The notes under the pieces are model-generated. The model ran no database searches. It saw only the letters and a program-made list of their open reading frames with translations, and was not told where the DNA came from. From contig NZ_JQKW01000006.1 of NCBI RefSeq assembly GCF_000746255.1, positions 62,001 to 126,000 of the forward strand: 64,000 nucleotides of DNA, given 5' to 3'. The position numbers and the translations under genes are program-made. This DNA is from Thermodesulfobacterium hydrogeniphilum. Its GTDB lineage: Bacteria > Desulfobacterota > Thermodesulfobacteria > Thermodesulfobacteriales > Thermodesulfobacteriaceae. Below are positions 32,103 to 42,189 of this stretch, piece after piece; position 1 is the stretch's first letter; each line of letters opens with the position of its first letter.

Positions 32103-32222
32103 GATTTAAAACTTTTAGAGAACAGGATAAAAGAAAAGGAGAAGGAAGAAAAAAGAAAAATAATGGATGATGTTACAATTTTTTTGGAAAACAGTTTTTT
32201 AAATCAAAAATTACTACTATAG
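32103..32222 (+). pseudogene. Possible 3' remnant of a second PP2C phosphatase gene
   Basis: A 39-codon open stretch follows the STAS stop in the same direction. It reads DLKLLENRIKEKEKEEKRK, then IMDDVTIFLEN. PP2C/SpoIIE domains typically end with a charged helix and DDVTL(L/V)V. The internal ATG at 32163 is not followed by a known domain. It may be a relic of an RsbU-like gene once cotranscribed with the STAS gene, or chance. Its 3' part overlaps the convergent gene. Confidence 0.3.
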
Positions 32223-33876
32223 TATTACCACTTAAATTAAAGAAAAAATCTTTAGCTAATTGATTTATTATTTTAAATCCATAACCACTAAACAATCTTT
32301 TATAACCATTTTCAAGAATATCTTTTTTATTAAATCCACTTCCTTCATCTTTTATAATTATATACAATTCCTTTTTAGAAATAGACAAAACAAATTTTAT
32401 TTTAATTTTTTTAGTAATAGCGTTAGCTACAAAATTGGAATAATTTCCATTTATTATAAATTTTTCTTTTTGTTGAGGACTTAACTTTAAAGAACCATGT
32501 TCATGAGCATTTAATAATAGTTCATTCATAATAGTAAGAAATTTATTAGCACAAGAATTAAAATATTTGGTTTTTTGTAATCTTTTGTAGATTAAAGTTA
32601 AAAATTTATTAATCTCAATTAAATTAGAATTTATTTCAAATTCCGATTTAAAAAAACCTTTTATTTCACAAGAATTTATATATATTGCTGTAAGATCATC
32701 ATCAAACTTTTTGATTTTTTCATAAAAAATACATAACCAATCTTTAAAGGTGTTTGAGTACAAAAAATCGTTATCTAAAAGTTTAAAATAAAATTTGTAA
32801 TCTGAAGCCTGTGCAGTTAAAATGCCATCTGAAAGTATTAACATTTTTGTTATATTAGCCAAATCAATTTTTACCTTTTTAAAATTATGGGTATATTTGG
32901 AAATAGGTAATTGCTCAGAATATATTTTTTTTAACTTGGAATTTTCAATAATATATAAAGGTGGCATACCAAAATTAGATACCAAAATTTCATTTTTTGA
33001 TACATCCATTAGTAAAAATAATGCACATAATACTTCATTTTCCAAAAGAATGGAATTAATGAAATATATAAATTCTTTAACCAAAAAATCAAATATTTTT
33101 TCATTATTATTTAAATTTTCTTTTATACGTAATCTTGGTAATATATTTATCAGATAGTTTATAAAAGCTGTAGCTGTAACAGCAGTAATAGAACCAGGAA
33201 TACTTTTTCCCATTACATCAAAAATAAAGAAAAAAATTTTTCCCTTTTCTAAAATTCTTATAGAATATGTATCTCCACTAAGAATTTCTATAGGTTTATA
33301 AAATGTTTTAAAATAAAAAATTTTTTTACCTAATGGAATGTCTTCCCAATATGTAGAAGAGATCAACTCGTTGTTAATTATCTCTTTTTGTTTTTTAAAG
33401 GCTTCTTTTTGTTGATATTGTAGATATTTGTTAATTAATTTTGAACTTTCCAATTTTATTTCTGGTTTTTCCAATGTAAAATTTTTACAAATTTTATTTT
33501 GGATTAAATTTTCAATGACTTTTATCAAATTATTAATAGTTTTAGAATAAACATCTTTTAAGATATACTTGTCTATTGCGACATTTAATGTTTTTAAATA
33601 AGAAATATCTCTTTTTGTAGTAAGCAAAATAGTTTCCAAATCAGGATTAAACTGCTTAGCAACATTTGCTAATTCTAATCCATTAATATATGGTAATCGG
33701 TAATTTACAATTAAAATATTAAACTGTTCGTTTTTAAGAGTTTTTAAAGCTTCTTTAGGATTACTACAAGCTTTAACATTAGGGCATATCTTTTTAAGAT
33801 TATATTTTAAAATATCTAAATAAAACTTATCATCATCTACAATCAAAATTTTTAAAGTATTAATTAGGTTTTTCAT
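32173..33876 (-). CDS. Receiver-PP2C phosphatase-HATPase kinase fusion (partner-switching regulator)
   Basis: This 567-residue protein joins three modules. An N-terminal receiver (about 8-125) keeps the acidic pocket VDDD but has Asn58 (LIVNYRLP) where the phosphoacceptor Asp should be. A SpoIIE/RsbU PP2C phosphatase domain follows (about 190-400), with LSGDTY, FDVMGKSIPGSI and LILSDG. An RsbW-type HATPase domain ends the chain (about 430-560) with N-box MNELLLNAHEHG, DEGSGF and YGFKII. It thus carries opposing phosphatase and kinase activities. The convergent STAS gene (31745-32101) is its obvious substrate. The lost Asp suggests phosphorylation-independent input. Confidence 0.88.
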   Translation of the reverse strand: MKNLINTLKILIVDDDKFYLDILKYNLKKICPNVKACSNPKEALKTLKNEQFNILIVNYRLPYINGLELANVAKQFNPDLETILLTTKRDISYLKTLNVAIDKYILKDVYSKTINNLIKVIENLIQNKICKNFTLEKPEIKLESSKLINKYLQYQQKEAFKKQKEIINNELISSTYWEDIPLGKKIFYFKTFYKPIEILSGDTYSIRILEKGKIFFFIFDVMGKSIPGSITAVTATAFINYLINILPRLRIKENLNNNEKIFDFLVKEFIYFINSILLENEVLCALFLLMDVSKNEILVSNFGMPPLYIIENSKLKKIYSEQLPISKYTHNFKKVKIDLANITKMLILSDGILTAQASDYKFYFKLLDNDFLYSNTFKDWLCIFYEKIKKFDDDLTAIYINSCEIKGFFKSEFEINSNLIEINKFLTLIYKRLQKTKYFNSCANKFLTIMNELLLNAHEHGSLKLSPQQKEKFIINGNYSNFVANAITKKIKIKFVLSISKKELYIIIKDEGSGFNKKDILENGYKRLFSGYGFKIINQLAKDFFFNLSGNTIVVIFDLKNCFPKKL

Positions 33877-33904
33877 TTTTCATAATCGTTGTTCTTTTTA
33901 ATTT

Positions 33905-35509
33905 TTATTTTTTTTGATATTTTTCATAGTTTAATATAAAATCTTCTATAGAAACCGGTTTGCTGAAATAAAATCCTTGTAAATAATTACAATTTAAACT
34001 TTGGAGAATTTTTAATTGTTTTTCGTTTTCTACCCCTTCTGCTAAAGTTTTAATTCCTAATTTTTTAGAAAGATCTATAATAACTTGAACTATAGCCATG
34101 ACTTTTGGTTCATTTATCATCCTTTTAATGAAGTTCATGTCTATCTTTACTATATCAACAGGAAAGTCTATTAAATATCCTAAGGAAGAATATCCAGTAC
34201 CAAAATCATCTATAGCAATTAGAATATCTAATTTTTTAATTTCTTTAAGAATAGAAAAGACATTGGGTTCTATAAATAATCTTTCTGTAAGTTCAATTAT
34301 AAACGGTGATTTTAAGATTTCCCTTAAATTCTTCAATTTATCAATTAAAGATGGAGTAAAGAAACTTTTAGCTGATAAATTGATAGATGGAATAGCTTTA
34401 ATATTATTAATTTTAGAAGCAAGTAGTTTTATTTTTTCAAAAATCCAATTTTCAACTTTCGTAATAAGCCCGGAATTTTCTAATATTTCAATAAAATGTT
34501 TAGGAAGTATAATTTCTTCATTATGTTTTAATCTAAGCAAAATTTCAAAACTTTCAATTTCAAAGGTCTTGCTTGAATAAATGGGTTGTACATAAAGTAA
34601 AAATTTTTCATATTTTAATGCCCTTAATATTTCATTTCTCTTTTCTATTTCTTTTTTAATTAAAATATCTATATCTTTACTATAAGAAAAATGTATATTT
34701 TCTCCCTTGTTTTTAGCTAAATCTAAAGCTAAAAGAGCTTTTTCATAGAGATCTTCTGCATTATCTGCATCTTCTGGATATGTAGAAATACCCAAATTAA
34801 AACTTATAGGGATTTCTTCACCATTTATATTTATGGGAGAAAGTAATTTATCAAATATTGAACTTATAATACCAGGTAAATAATGTTTATTTTGATTAAA
34901 AATGACAATTAGAACTTGATCTAATCTTATGTTTGAAATGTAGGCTTCAGGGAAAAGTTTTTTTAATTGATTATTTAAAATTTTAGTGATTTTATAAGCT
35001 ACATTTAGACCAAAACTTGAAGATATAGTAAAAAAGTTTCTAATTTCTAATACAATAAACAAAATTGGATTATTTCTAAATTCAGTAATATAAATTTCAA
35101 CGTGTTTTAAGGTTTCTTTTAAATTTATAAATTCTTTGTTATGAGATATAATAGATTTTAATTCTTTTCCAAAAAACACAAAAGCTTCCAAAGAATCTTT
35201 ATTTTTAAGAAGTAGTATGGTAAGTTCTACTGTGGTATATATACCATCTTTTTTTTTCAATTTTGCTATAAATGAGTAATTTTTTCTTAAAATAGATAAG
35301 TTTTTTAACTTAGACGATTCAATAAATAAATCTAATTTCTGCCCAATAATTTCTTCTTTTAAATAGTTAGAGATCTTATAAAAAGCTTCATTGGCAAATA
35401 AGATTGTTCTTTGTGTATCTGTTATAATAATGATTTTATTTATTTCTAAAGCTAATTTATAGATTAAATTACATATTTCTTCTTTAGAGATGTTTCCACT
35501 TGATTGCAT
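33905..35509 (-). CDS. PAS-GGDEF-EAL protein (probable c-di-GMP phosphodiesterase)
   Basis: The 534-residue cytoplasmic protein has a PAS domain (about 20-115; IIIITDTQRTILFANEAFYK, then EEIIGQKLDLF). A degenerate GGDEF domain follows (about 130-270) in which the active site reads RLDQV. The EAL domain (about 280-530) keeps EILLRL, ELTERLF, IDDFGTGYSSLGYL, VKIDM, LAEGVEN and LQGFYFSKP. Phosphodiesterase activity is plausible and cyclase activity is not. It lies 28 bases upstream of the receiver-PP2C-HATPase gene on the same strand and is probably cotranscribed with it. Confidence 0.9.
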   Translation of the reverse strand: MQSSGNISKEEICNLIYKLALEINKIIIITDTQRTILFANEAFYKISNYLKEEIIGQKLDLFIESSKLKNLSILRKNYSFIAKLKKKDGIYTTVELTILLLKNKDSLEAFVFFGKELKSIISHNKEFINLKETLKHVEIYITEFRNNPILFIVLEIRNFFTISSSFGLNVAYKITKILNNQLKKLFPEAYISNIRLDQVLIVIFNQNKHYLPGIISSIFDKLLSPININGEEIPISFNLGISTYPEDADNAEDLYEKALLALDLAKNKGENIHFSYSKDIDILIKKEIEKRNEILRALKYEKFLLYVQPIYSSKTFEIESFEILLRLKHNEEIILPKHFIEILENSGLITKVENWIFEKIKLLASKINNIKAIPSINLSAKSFFTPSLIDKLKNLREILKSPFIIELTERLFIEPNVFSILKEIKKLDILIAIDDFGTGYSSLGYLIDFPVDIVKIDMNFIKRMINEPKVMAIVQVIIDLSKKLGIKTLAEGVENEKQLKILQSLNCNYLQGFYFSKPVSIEDFILNYEKYQKK

Positions 35510-35639
35510 AATTATATTAAAAATTATAAATATTAAATATGAAATTTCAAGTTTTACTGTTTAAATGATAATAAAATGTGATTAAAGAATCATCTTGTTC
35601 TTGTTTTTTTAAAAAATTGCTATAAAATAAAAATATCTT

Positions 35640-36011
35640 ATGGCAGAAAAAAAATATGGTGAAATTGCTATAGAAGAAGCTCAGCTTGAAGCATGGGACA
35701 ATCCCTATCCTGATAGAAATTATCTGATTGAAATCACTTTTCCAGAGTTTACTTGTCTTTGTCCTCGTTCAGGATATCCAGATTTTGCTGTAATTAAAAT
35801 CTCCTATATTCCTAAGGATAAAATTGTAGAATTAAAGTCTTTGAAACTCTGGCTTAATAAATTTAGAAGCCGTTATATTTCTCATGAGGCTGCTACTAAT
35901 GAAATATTTGATGCCCTCTGGAATTTACTTCAGCCCAAAAAACTTAAAGTAATAGCTGATTTTCATCCCAGAGGGAATGTTCATACTGTTATTACTGTGG
36001 AAAAGCCTTAA
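35640..36011 (+). CDS. queF: NADPH-dependent 7-cyano-7-deazaguanine reductase QueF
   Basis: QueF reduces preQ0 to preQ1 in queuosine biosynthesis. The 123-residue chain is the short (type I, YkvM-like) form. The thioimide-forming Cys41 lies in [13 protein letters not shown], with Asp48 nearby, and the NADPH-binding ELKSLKLW motif follows. C-terminal FHPRGN is also conserved. The ATG has no Shine-Dalgarno; TATAAA at 35621-35626 suggests a very short leader. No preQ1 riboswitch is visible upstream. Its end overlaps the convergent neighbour by 4 bases. Confidence 0.94.
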   Translation: MAEKKYGEIAIEEAQLEAWDNPYPDRNYLIEITFPEFTCLCPRSGYPDFAVIKISYIPKDKIVELKSLKLWLNKFRSRYISHEAATNEIFDALWNLLQPKKLKVIADFHPRGNVHTVITVEKP

Positions 36012-37654
36012 AAATAACTAAAATAAAGCTCACTCTCTGTTTGACCAGGATATTTTCCTTTTACATTGGTAAAATAAAGTACATGATTTACTACCCCTAT
36101 TCCTGTAATAAATCCTGTTTGAGCATTTGTAATGTTTTTATAAAAATAAGTTCCTTTGAAACTAAGAACAAATATTTGAGAAGTGGCACTATTTAATGGT
36201 ATATATTTGAGATCAGATTTTACAGTTTTCAAAGGAAATTTATTAGATACAAAGAGAACATCAGGTATGCCATCTTTATTAAGATCAGCTATCACAGGAG
36301 TGATTAAAGGTTTAACAATTTGTTTTATTATTTGATAACTTGGTTTTCCTTTTACCAGTTTTATATTGTAAAAATGATCAGCTACAGGATATGGAGTTTC
36401 CCAAACTAAATCATTATTTTTATAAATCCCCAACTTTCCATCAGGAAGATAATTCAGAATTTCAGGCTTCCCATCCCTATCTAAATCTACAAAAGAACTC
36501 CCTATGTTTTTATAATTTTCAGGGAGATCCAATTTCATGGCATATATTAATTTGTCATTTTCTCTTTTTAAGATATATACATCTTTTCCAAAAAATTTTT
36601 CTGAATCAAAAGTCTGACCAATAAGGGTATCTTTTACTCCTCTGGCGGTATAATCTATAAAATTAAGAATCAAATTAATATTAGTGATTACAGGAACAAG
36701 CCCTTTAGAGGTATATTTCAAAATTTCACTTCTCATGCCAACTCTCTCATCATAAATATTTAAAGCAATCCAACCAGAGGGACCAACAGAAAAATTCAAA
36801 ATCTTACCATATTGTGGCTTATATTTAGCTAAAAGACCATCTTTTATTTTTACTATAAATAATCCTTGATCATTAAAATAAACCATTTCTGGAATTCCAT
36901 CATTGTCCAAATCTGTAAATTCAGATTGAATTACTTCTTTTTTCATTTTTCCTAAAAGTGAAGGCTTTAAAATCTGAAAATCTTGAGAAGGTTGATAGTT
37001 ATAAGTAATGGCAGGAATATGTGTAATAGGTTTATAACTAAAACCACCATAATATCTTATTAAATCTAATTTATAATTGTAAACTTTTATAATATTTTCA
37101 TCCTCTACAAAAACAAGATCAATTTTATTGGATAAAAGATATTCAAAAGAGATTTGACTTAATTTAAGATTTGGGTTGAAAATTATTTCACATTCGGGGA
37201 GATTGGTTTTTAAGATTAAAAGTAAATTTTCATCTGGATTTGGTTTTTCAGAAATTACAAGTATTTTTAAATCAGTAAATCTTTTAATAGGAGTGGGTAT
37301 AGGAAATTTTTCTTTTTGAGAAATTATTTTTGCTGTAGCAAAATTTTCATCCACATGAGTGATTTCAATTTTTCCTATAAATTTTTTTAAAAATCCTAAG
37401 GTTTTACCTGTGCGTGGATCAGTTATTTTTTTTTCCAATTTATAAACTGAAAAAATATCCTTAGGTTTTACTCCTTGAGCAGCACCTTTATCAATTATAA
37501 TCTCACCTTCTTCTGAACCTATAATAAAAGCCGAAATAGGAGTAAAATCCTTTTTAATTTGTTCATAAACTTTTGGAGGAATATCTGACCAAGAATTTTT
37601 ACAAAATAAGAAAATAAAAACTCCCAAAAGAAAAATAACTATTTTATATTTCAT
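36008..37654 (-). CDS. Secreted FG-GAP/VCBS-repeat protein with FlgT-like N-terminal domain
   Basis: From ATG 37654 (strong GGAGG site) the protein has 548 residues and a signal peptide (about 1-23) ending near NSWSD. The next 100 residues ([20 protein letters not shown], then [17 protein letters not shown]) resemble the C-terminal domain of the flagellar protein FlgT and related outer-envelope domains. The rest is a beta-propeller of FG-GAP/VCBS repeats with calcium-loop sequences [18 protein letters not shown] and DLNKDGIPD. It is the last gene of the purL-hisD-pfk-ftsH operon and overlaps ftsH by 11 bases. An upstream in-frame start within ftsH would destroy the signal peptide. Function unknown. 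Confidence 0.78.
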   Translation of the reverse strand: MKYKIVIFLLGVFIFLFCKNSWSDIPPKVYEQIKKDFTPISAFIIGSEEGEIIIDKGAAQGVKPKDIFSVYKLEKKITDPRTGKTLGFLKKFIGKIEITHVDENFATAKIISQKEKFPIPTPIKRFTDLKILVISEKPNPDENLLLILKTNLPECEIIFNPNLKLSQISFEYLLSNKIDLVFVEDENIIKVYNYKLDLIRYYGGFSYKPITHIPAITYNYQPSQDFQILKPSLLGKMKKEVIQSEFTDLDNDGIPEMVYFNDQGLFIVKIKDGLLAKYKPQYGKILNFSVGPSGWIALNIYDERVGMRSEILKYTSKGLVPVITNINLILNFIDYTARGVKDTLIGQTFDSEKFFGKDVYILKRENDKLIYAMKLDLPENYKNIGSSFVDLDRDGKPEILNYLPDGKLGIYKNNDLVWETPYPVADHFYNIKLVKGKPSYQIIKQIVKPLITPVIADLNKDGIPDVLFVSNKFPLKTVKSDLKYIPLNSATSQIFVLSFKGTYFYKNITNAQTGFITGIGVVNHVLYFTNVKGKYPGQTESELYFSYF

Positions 37655-39500
37655 TTTTTTCCTCCTCTTTTTTGTGTTGATATAATAATTTTTCAAGTTC
37701 TTCTCCCTCAAGGACTTCTCTTTCAATTAAAAGTTTGACCATTTTTTCTAAAAGCTCTCTCCGTTCTTCCAAAATTTTAACTGCACTTTCATAACAATTT
37801 TTTAAAATTCTGGCAATTTCTTTATCTATAATTTTAGCAGTTTCTTCTGAAATAAGTTCTCTTTCTTTAAAAGGAATATCTAAAAAGAGATGTTCTCTTT
37901 TTCTGAAGGTTTGAGGGCCTAAAATTTCGCTCATTCCATAATCCATAATCATAGCTCTTGCAATTTCTGTAGCTTTTTCAAGGTCATTTTGAGCGCCTGT
38001 AGAGACCTCTTTAAAAACCAATTCTTCTGCAGCTCTACCTCCAAAAAGAACAGAAATCTTAGCAAGAAGTTCTTTTTTAGTGACTAAATATTTTTCTTCT
38101 GAAGGAAGTTGTAAAGTATAACCTAAAGCAGCAATTCCTCTTGGTATAATAGAAACCCTATGCACTTTTTCATGAGGAGTGAGAACAGAAGCTACTATAG
38201 CATGACCAGATTCATGATAAGCAATACGTTTTTTTTCTTCAGGAGAAAGATAACGATTTTTTTTGGCTAATCCTGCTATAACTCTATCTATAGCCTCTTC
38301 AAAATCCTCCATTTCTACAGCTTCTTTACCTTTTCTTGCAGCAAGTAAAGCAGCTTCATTTACAATATTAGCCAAATCTGCTCCAACCATTCCAGAGGTC
38401 CTGGCTGCAATAACTTTTAAATTTACATCAGGAGCGAGTTTAATATTTTTACAATGTAATTTTAAAATCTCTTCTCTTCCTTTTAAGTCTGGACGATCAA
38501 CCACTATCACTCTATCAAATCTTCCTGGTCTTAAAAGAGCAGGATCAAGAGTTTCTGGTCTATTAGTTGCTGCAATAATTATAACTCCTTTTTTAGGGTC
38601 AAAGCCATCCATCTCTGTGAGTAATTGAGTGAGAGTATGTTCTCTTTCTTCGGAGCCTCCAGCAGGAGAAACACCTCTAACTCTACCTACAGCGTCTATT
38701 TCATCTATAAATATTATACAAGGAGCCATTTTTTCTGCTTGGGCAAATAGATCTCTTACGCGTGCAGCTCCAACTCCTACGAACATTTCTACAAAAGAAG
38801 AACCAGAAATAGAAATAAAAGGAACTCCTGCCTCACCTGCTACTGCCCGAGCAAGCAGAGTTTTCCCTGTGCCAGGAGGACCCACTAAAAGAACGCCTTT
38901 AGGAATTTTAGCACCCAACCTGGTAAAATTATCAGGATATTTTAAAAATTCTATAATTTCTTTTAATTCTTCTACTGCCTCCTCAACCCCAGCTACATCT
39001 TTAAAAGTTACATTAATTTCATTTTCTATATAGATTTTGGCTTTGCTTTTACCAAAGCTAATAATTCCTCCATCAGGAGAAGCAAATCTTTTAAAGATAA
39101 AAAGCCAAAATCCAATAAAAATTAATAAAGGAAAAATCCAGGATAAAAGTGTAAACCAATGATTGTTTTCTGGCTTTATTTCATAATTAATTCCTTTTTG
39201 ATCCAATAGTTTAAAAAGATCAGGATCTTCTGGAGGTTTGTAAGTTTTAAAATATGTAGCTACACTAACAGGCTTTTTTCTTAATTCAAATAACTTTTTT
39301 GCTGCTCCCTCTTTAAATTTCCCATATATAACTGATTTTTTAATAATTAAATTATCAACCAGTTTATTTTTAGCTAAAACTTTAAATTCACTATAACTGA
39401 TTTTTTCATACTTTATATATTCTCTCTCTATAAAAAGAAGAAAGAGAGAAAAAAAAATAAGAATAACAAGAAAAATACTTAATTTTTGACCTTTATCCAT
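37644..39500 (-). CDS. ftsH: ATP-dependent zinc metalloprotease FtsH
   Basis: FtsH is a membrane-anchored AAA+ protease for quality control of membrane and short-lived proteins. The 618-residue chain has transmembrane helices at about 8-25 and 116-137, Walker A GPPGTGKT (207-214), Walker [12 protein letters not shown] and the second-region-of-homology [20 protein letters not shown]. The zinc site is HESGHA, with a downstream Asp ligand region. It starts within the stop of pfk (TGATG) and overlaps the following secreted-protein gene. All catalytic residues are intact. Confidence 0.97.
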   Translation of the reverse strand: MDKGQKLSIFLVILIFFSLFLLFIEREYIKYEKISYSEFKVLAKNKLVDNLIIKKSVIYGKFKEGAAKKLFELRKKPVSVATYFKTYKPPEDPDLFKLLDQKGINYEIKPENNHWFTLLSWIFPLLIFIGFWLFIFKRFASPDGGIISFGKSKAKIYIENEINVTFKDVAGVEEAVEELKEIIEFLKYPDNFTRLGAKIPKGVLLVGPPGTGKTLLARAVAGEAGVPFISISGSSFVEMFVGVGAARVRDLFAQAEKMAPCIIFIDEIDAVGRVRGVSPAGGSEEREHTLTQLLTEMDGFDPKKGVIIIAATNRPETLDPALLRPGRFDRVIVVDRPDLKGREEILKLHCKNIKLAPDVNLKVIAARTSGMVGADLANIVNEAALLAARKGKEAVEMEDFEEAIDRVIAGLAKKNRYLSPEEKKRIAYHESGHAIVASVLTPHEKVHRVSIIPRGIAALGYTLQLPSEEKYLVTKKELLAKISVLFGGRAAEELVFKEVSTGAQNDLEKATEIARAMIMDYGMSEILGPQTFRKREHLFLDIPFKERELISEETAKIIDKEIARILKNCYESAVKILEERRELLEKMVKLLIEREVLEGEELEKLLYQHKKEEEKNEI

Positions 39501-40846
39501 CAGTTATTTTTTAAGGTTCCCTGTCCTGTTGATTCTAATACAGAAAGCCAGAATCTACCATGTAGATTAATCTGTTTTCTTCTTTTTACTGCCTCTTTTA
39601 AAGGAATATGAACAAATTGCTCATTAATATTACTTATCATTATACCTGTTTTTCCAGCCATAGCAGCATGGACAGCATATTGCCCTAAAAATCCACAATA
39701 AATTCTATCCTCAACATTAGCAGGAACACTTCTTATAATATAGCTTGGATCTATATATCTTATAACAATGGGTATATTTTTCTCTTTGAAATACTCTTCT
39801 ATACGTTCTTTTAAATATCTTCCAATATCTCCAAGTTTTATATTTCCTGAAGCATCATATTCAGGAGGATCTTTTTGAACATATTTTTGTCCTGCTCCTT
39901 CTGCTACTACTATTACTGCATGTTTTCTATTTTTCAATCTTTTTTCTAATTCTGCTAAAAGACCCTTAGGTCCATCTATATCAAAATCCATTTCAGGAAT
40001 CAAACAAAAATTGACTTCTTTAGTAGCAAGAGTAGCAGCAGCTGCTATAAAACCAGAGTGTCTTCCCATAAGTTTTACTAAACCTATTCCATTTGGTACT
40101 GCGATGGCTTCTGTATGAGCACATCTTATAGCATTACAAGCGAGTTCTACTGCAGTATCAAAACCAAAAGTTTTTGAAACAAGCCAGATATCATTATCTA
40201 TAGTCTTTGGGACAGCAATAACAGCAATTTTTAATTTCCGTTTATCTATTCCCTCTTTTATTTTATAAGCTGCTCTAAAAGTTCCGTCTCCACCAATCAT
40301 AAAAAGGATCTGAATATTCATTCTTTCAAGGGTATCAACAATTTCATCAATAGGTTGATGCCCACGGGAGGTTCCAAGAAAGGTTCCTCCCATAGTATGA
40401 ATATCTTTAACTAATTCAGGATTAAGCTCTAATACTTTATGTCTATATTTAGGAATAAATCCCTGAAGCCCGTATCTGAATCCTATAATTTTATCTACTC
40501 CATAAGAATAGTATAAAGTCATTACTATAGAACGAATCACATCATTTATACCTGGACATAAACCTCCACAAGTGACAATTCCTACTTTTACTTTTGAGGG
40601 ATCAAAATAGATATAAGGTCTTGGTCCAGCTACTTCTAAAGAAGGAATGTCTTTTCCTTGAGAAAGACTTTCTTTAAGATAACTATAATTAAGCCTTAGA
40701 GTTATTCTGATATCATCTGTAATAAAAGACATAGGAGCTTGTTTCATAGGATTAGGAATTTTACAGGGACCTAAATTTTCTACTTGAGTATCTATATCTT
40801 CAAGAATTTCCTCTGTAAATTCTAAATAAGAATCATATTCTTTCAT
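39500..40846 (-). CDS. pfk: 6-phosphofructokinase, long clade (probably ATP-dependent)
   Basis: This 448-residue enzyme phosphorylates fructose 6-phosphate in glycolysis. It belongs to the long PFK clade shared with plants, spirochaetes and trypanosomes. Motifs are VGIVTCGGLCPGINDVIRS, GGTFLGTSRG, MIGGDGTFRAAY and VPKTIDNDIW. Gly rather than Asp in GGDGT is the residue linked to ATP use. The Lys in PKTIDND occurs both in PPi enzymes and in this ATP clade, so the donor is predicted ATP but not certain. Start and stop overlap hisD (4 bases) and ftsH (1 base), which indicates a tightly coupled operon. Confidence 0.9.
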   Translation of the reverse strand: MKEYDSYLEFTEEILEDIDTQVENLGPCKIPNPMKQAPMSFITDDIRITLRLNYSYLKESLSQGKDIPSLEVAGPRPYIYFDPSKVKVGIVTCGGLCPGINDVIRSIVMTLYYSYGVDKIIGFRYGLQGFIPKYRHKVLELNPELVKDIHTMGGTFLGTSRGHQPIDEIVDTLERMNIQILFMIGGDGTFRAAYKIKEGIDKRKLKIAVIAVPKTIDNDIWLVSKTFGFDTAVELACNAIRCAHTEAIAVPNGIGLVKLMGRHSGFIAAAATLATKEVNFCLIPEMDFDIDGPKGLLAELEKRLKNRKHAVIVVAEGAGQKYVQKDPPEYDASGNIKLGDIGRYLKERIEEYFKEKNIPIVIRYIDPSYIIRSVPANVEDRIYCGFLGQYAVHAAMAGKTGIMISNINEQFVHIPLKEAVKRRKQINLHGRFWLSVLESTGQGTLKNN

Positions 40847-42168
40847 TTTAGATCCCTCCTCAGTTTTTTTATTCTTACTTTTACAGCTTCTGCATGAGAA
40901 GGAAGATTTTCTGTTTCTGCAAGTAAAATAACTTTGTCTGCTTCAGATTTGAGATCTTCCAGGGAATACTTCAAAAAATTAATCTTTTTTAAAAATTTTT
41001 CCACGGAAAGAGATGAGCAAAATCTGGCTAATCCCATGGTTGGTAAAACATGATTAGGTCCTGCTATATAATCTCCCATAGCTTCAGGAGTAAAAGAACC
41101 TAAAAATACAGCACCAGCATTTTTAACCATAGATAAATATTCCATAGAATTTTCTATACAAAGCTCTAAATGTTCAGGGGCTATAAGATTTGCTAAAAAG
41201 AAAGCCTGTTCCAGATTCTGAGTTATAATAATAGCTCCTCTTTGAGAAAGGGATCTTTCTGCAATCTCACTTCTAAACCCTTTTGCTAAAGCAGAAGGTA
41301 AAAGATTTTTGACTTCCTTAGTTAATTTTTTAGAAGTAGTTATAAGGATAGCTAAACTCATGGGATCATGTTCAGCCTGAGCTAACAAATCCCAGACTAC
41401 AAATTCAGGATCTGCTGTTTCATCCGCTATAATTAAAATTTCGCTTGGTCCTGCCAAAATATCTATTCCTATCCAAGAAGAGACAAGTTTTTTAGCTATA
41501 GTAACATAGATATTCCCAGGTCCACATATTACATCTACTTTTGGTAATGTTTCGGTTCCATAGGCCAAACCAAAGATAGACCAGGGTCCTCCAACTTTGT
41601 ATATTTCATCTACTCCTGCCTCTTTAGCAGCTACTAAAAGAGCTGGATGTAAAGTTTTATCCTTTCTGGGAGGAGATACCATTACAATCTTTTCAACACC
41701 TGCTACTTTAGCAGGTACAGCAGTCATGATAACTGTGGAAACAAGAGGAGTTTCTCCACCTTTCCCTCCAGGTATATAAATCCCTGCTTTTTCAACAGGT
41801 TTAACTACCTGCCCTAAGATAATATTAGAACCATCCTCTATAAACCAAGATTGAGGCAAAGCCTGAGAATGAAATTTTCTAACTTTTTTTATAGCTAAAC
41901 GAATAGCAGAAAGAAGCTTTTTTGGAATTTTTTCATAGGCTTTTTCTATTTCTTCTTCTGTAACTTTTAATTCAGAGGATTTAAACAAAACTCCATCAAA
42001 TTTCTGAGTAAATTCTATTAAAACTTTATCACCCTCTTTTTTAACTTTTTCTCCAATTTTTTTAACATTTCTTTCAATTTTAACAGGAAAACTCTCTATA
42101 CGATTTATAATTTTTGTTAAATATGAATCTGCTCTTTTAGAAGGATACTGATAAACTCTAATTTTCAT
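40843..42168 (-). CDS. hisD: Histidinol dehydrogenase
   Basis: HisD oxidises histidinol to histidine in two NAD-dependent steps. The 441-residue length is typical. It has YIPGGKGGETPLVSTVIMTA, GPGNIYVTIAKK, DILAGPSEILIIAD, the zinc and catalytic region QAEHDP and the APEHLEL motif with the catalytic Glu-His pair. It is separated from the rest of the histidine pathway in this window and cotranscribed with purL upstream and pfk downstream. Confidence 0.96.
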   Translation of the reverse strand: MKIRVYQYPSKRADSYLTKIINRIESFPVKIERNVKKIGEKVKKEGDKVLIEFTQKFDGVLFKSSELKVTEEEIEKAYEKIPKKLLSAIRLAIKKVRKFHSQALPQSWFIEDGSNIILGQVVKPVEKAGIYIPGGKGGETPLVSTVIMTAVPAKVAGVEKIVMVSPPRKDKTLHPALLVAAKEAGVDEIYKVGGPWSIFGLAYGTETLPKVDVICGPGNIYVTIAKKLVSSWIGIDILAGPSEILIIADETADPEFVVWDLLAQAEHDPMSLAILITTSKKLTKEVKNLLPSALAKGFRSEIAERSLSQRGAIIITQNLEQAFFLANLIAPEHLELCIENSMEYLSMVKNAGAVFLGSFTPEAMGDYIAGPNHVLPTMGLARFCSSLSVEKFLKKINFLKYSLEDLKSEADKVILLAETENLPSHAEAVKVRIKKLRRDLK

Positions 42169-42189
42169 TTTTTAAACCTTTTTAAAAAT

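Noticed and set aside
34098-34580. 160-codon frame opposite the PAS-GGDEF-EAL gene
   Set aside because: The minus-strand gene has clear EAL motifs over this stretch. The plus frame has no recognisable domain or ribosome site.
35510-35639. preQ1 riboswitch before queF
   Set aside because: No preQ1-I stem with its A-rich tail or Shine-Dalgarno-overlapping pseudoknot can be drawn, and the -10 is too close to the ATG to leave room for an aptamer.
29077-35639. Intact prophage or integrative element next to tRNA-Arg
   Set aside because: No integrase, no duplicated tRNA 3' end and no structural or replication genes. Only the repressor/Cro-like pair suggests a past element.
38263-39033. Two long frames opposite ftsH
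   Set aside because: They are antisense shadows of the well-conserved ftsH coding sequence, rich in Ser/Thr/Pro as expected from reversed AAA+ codons.
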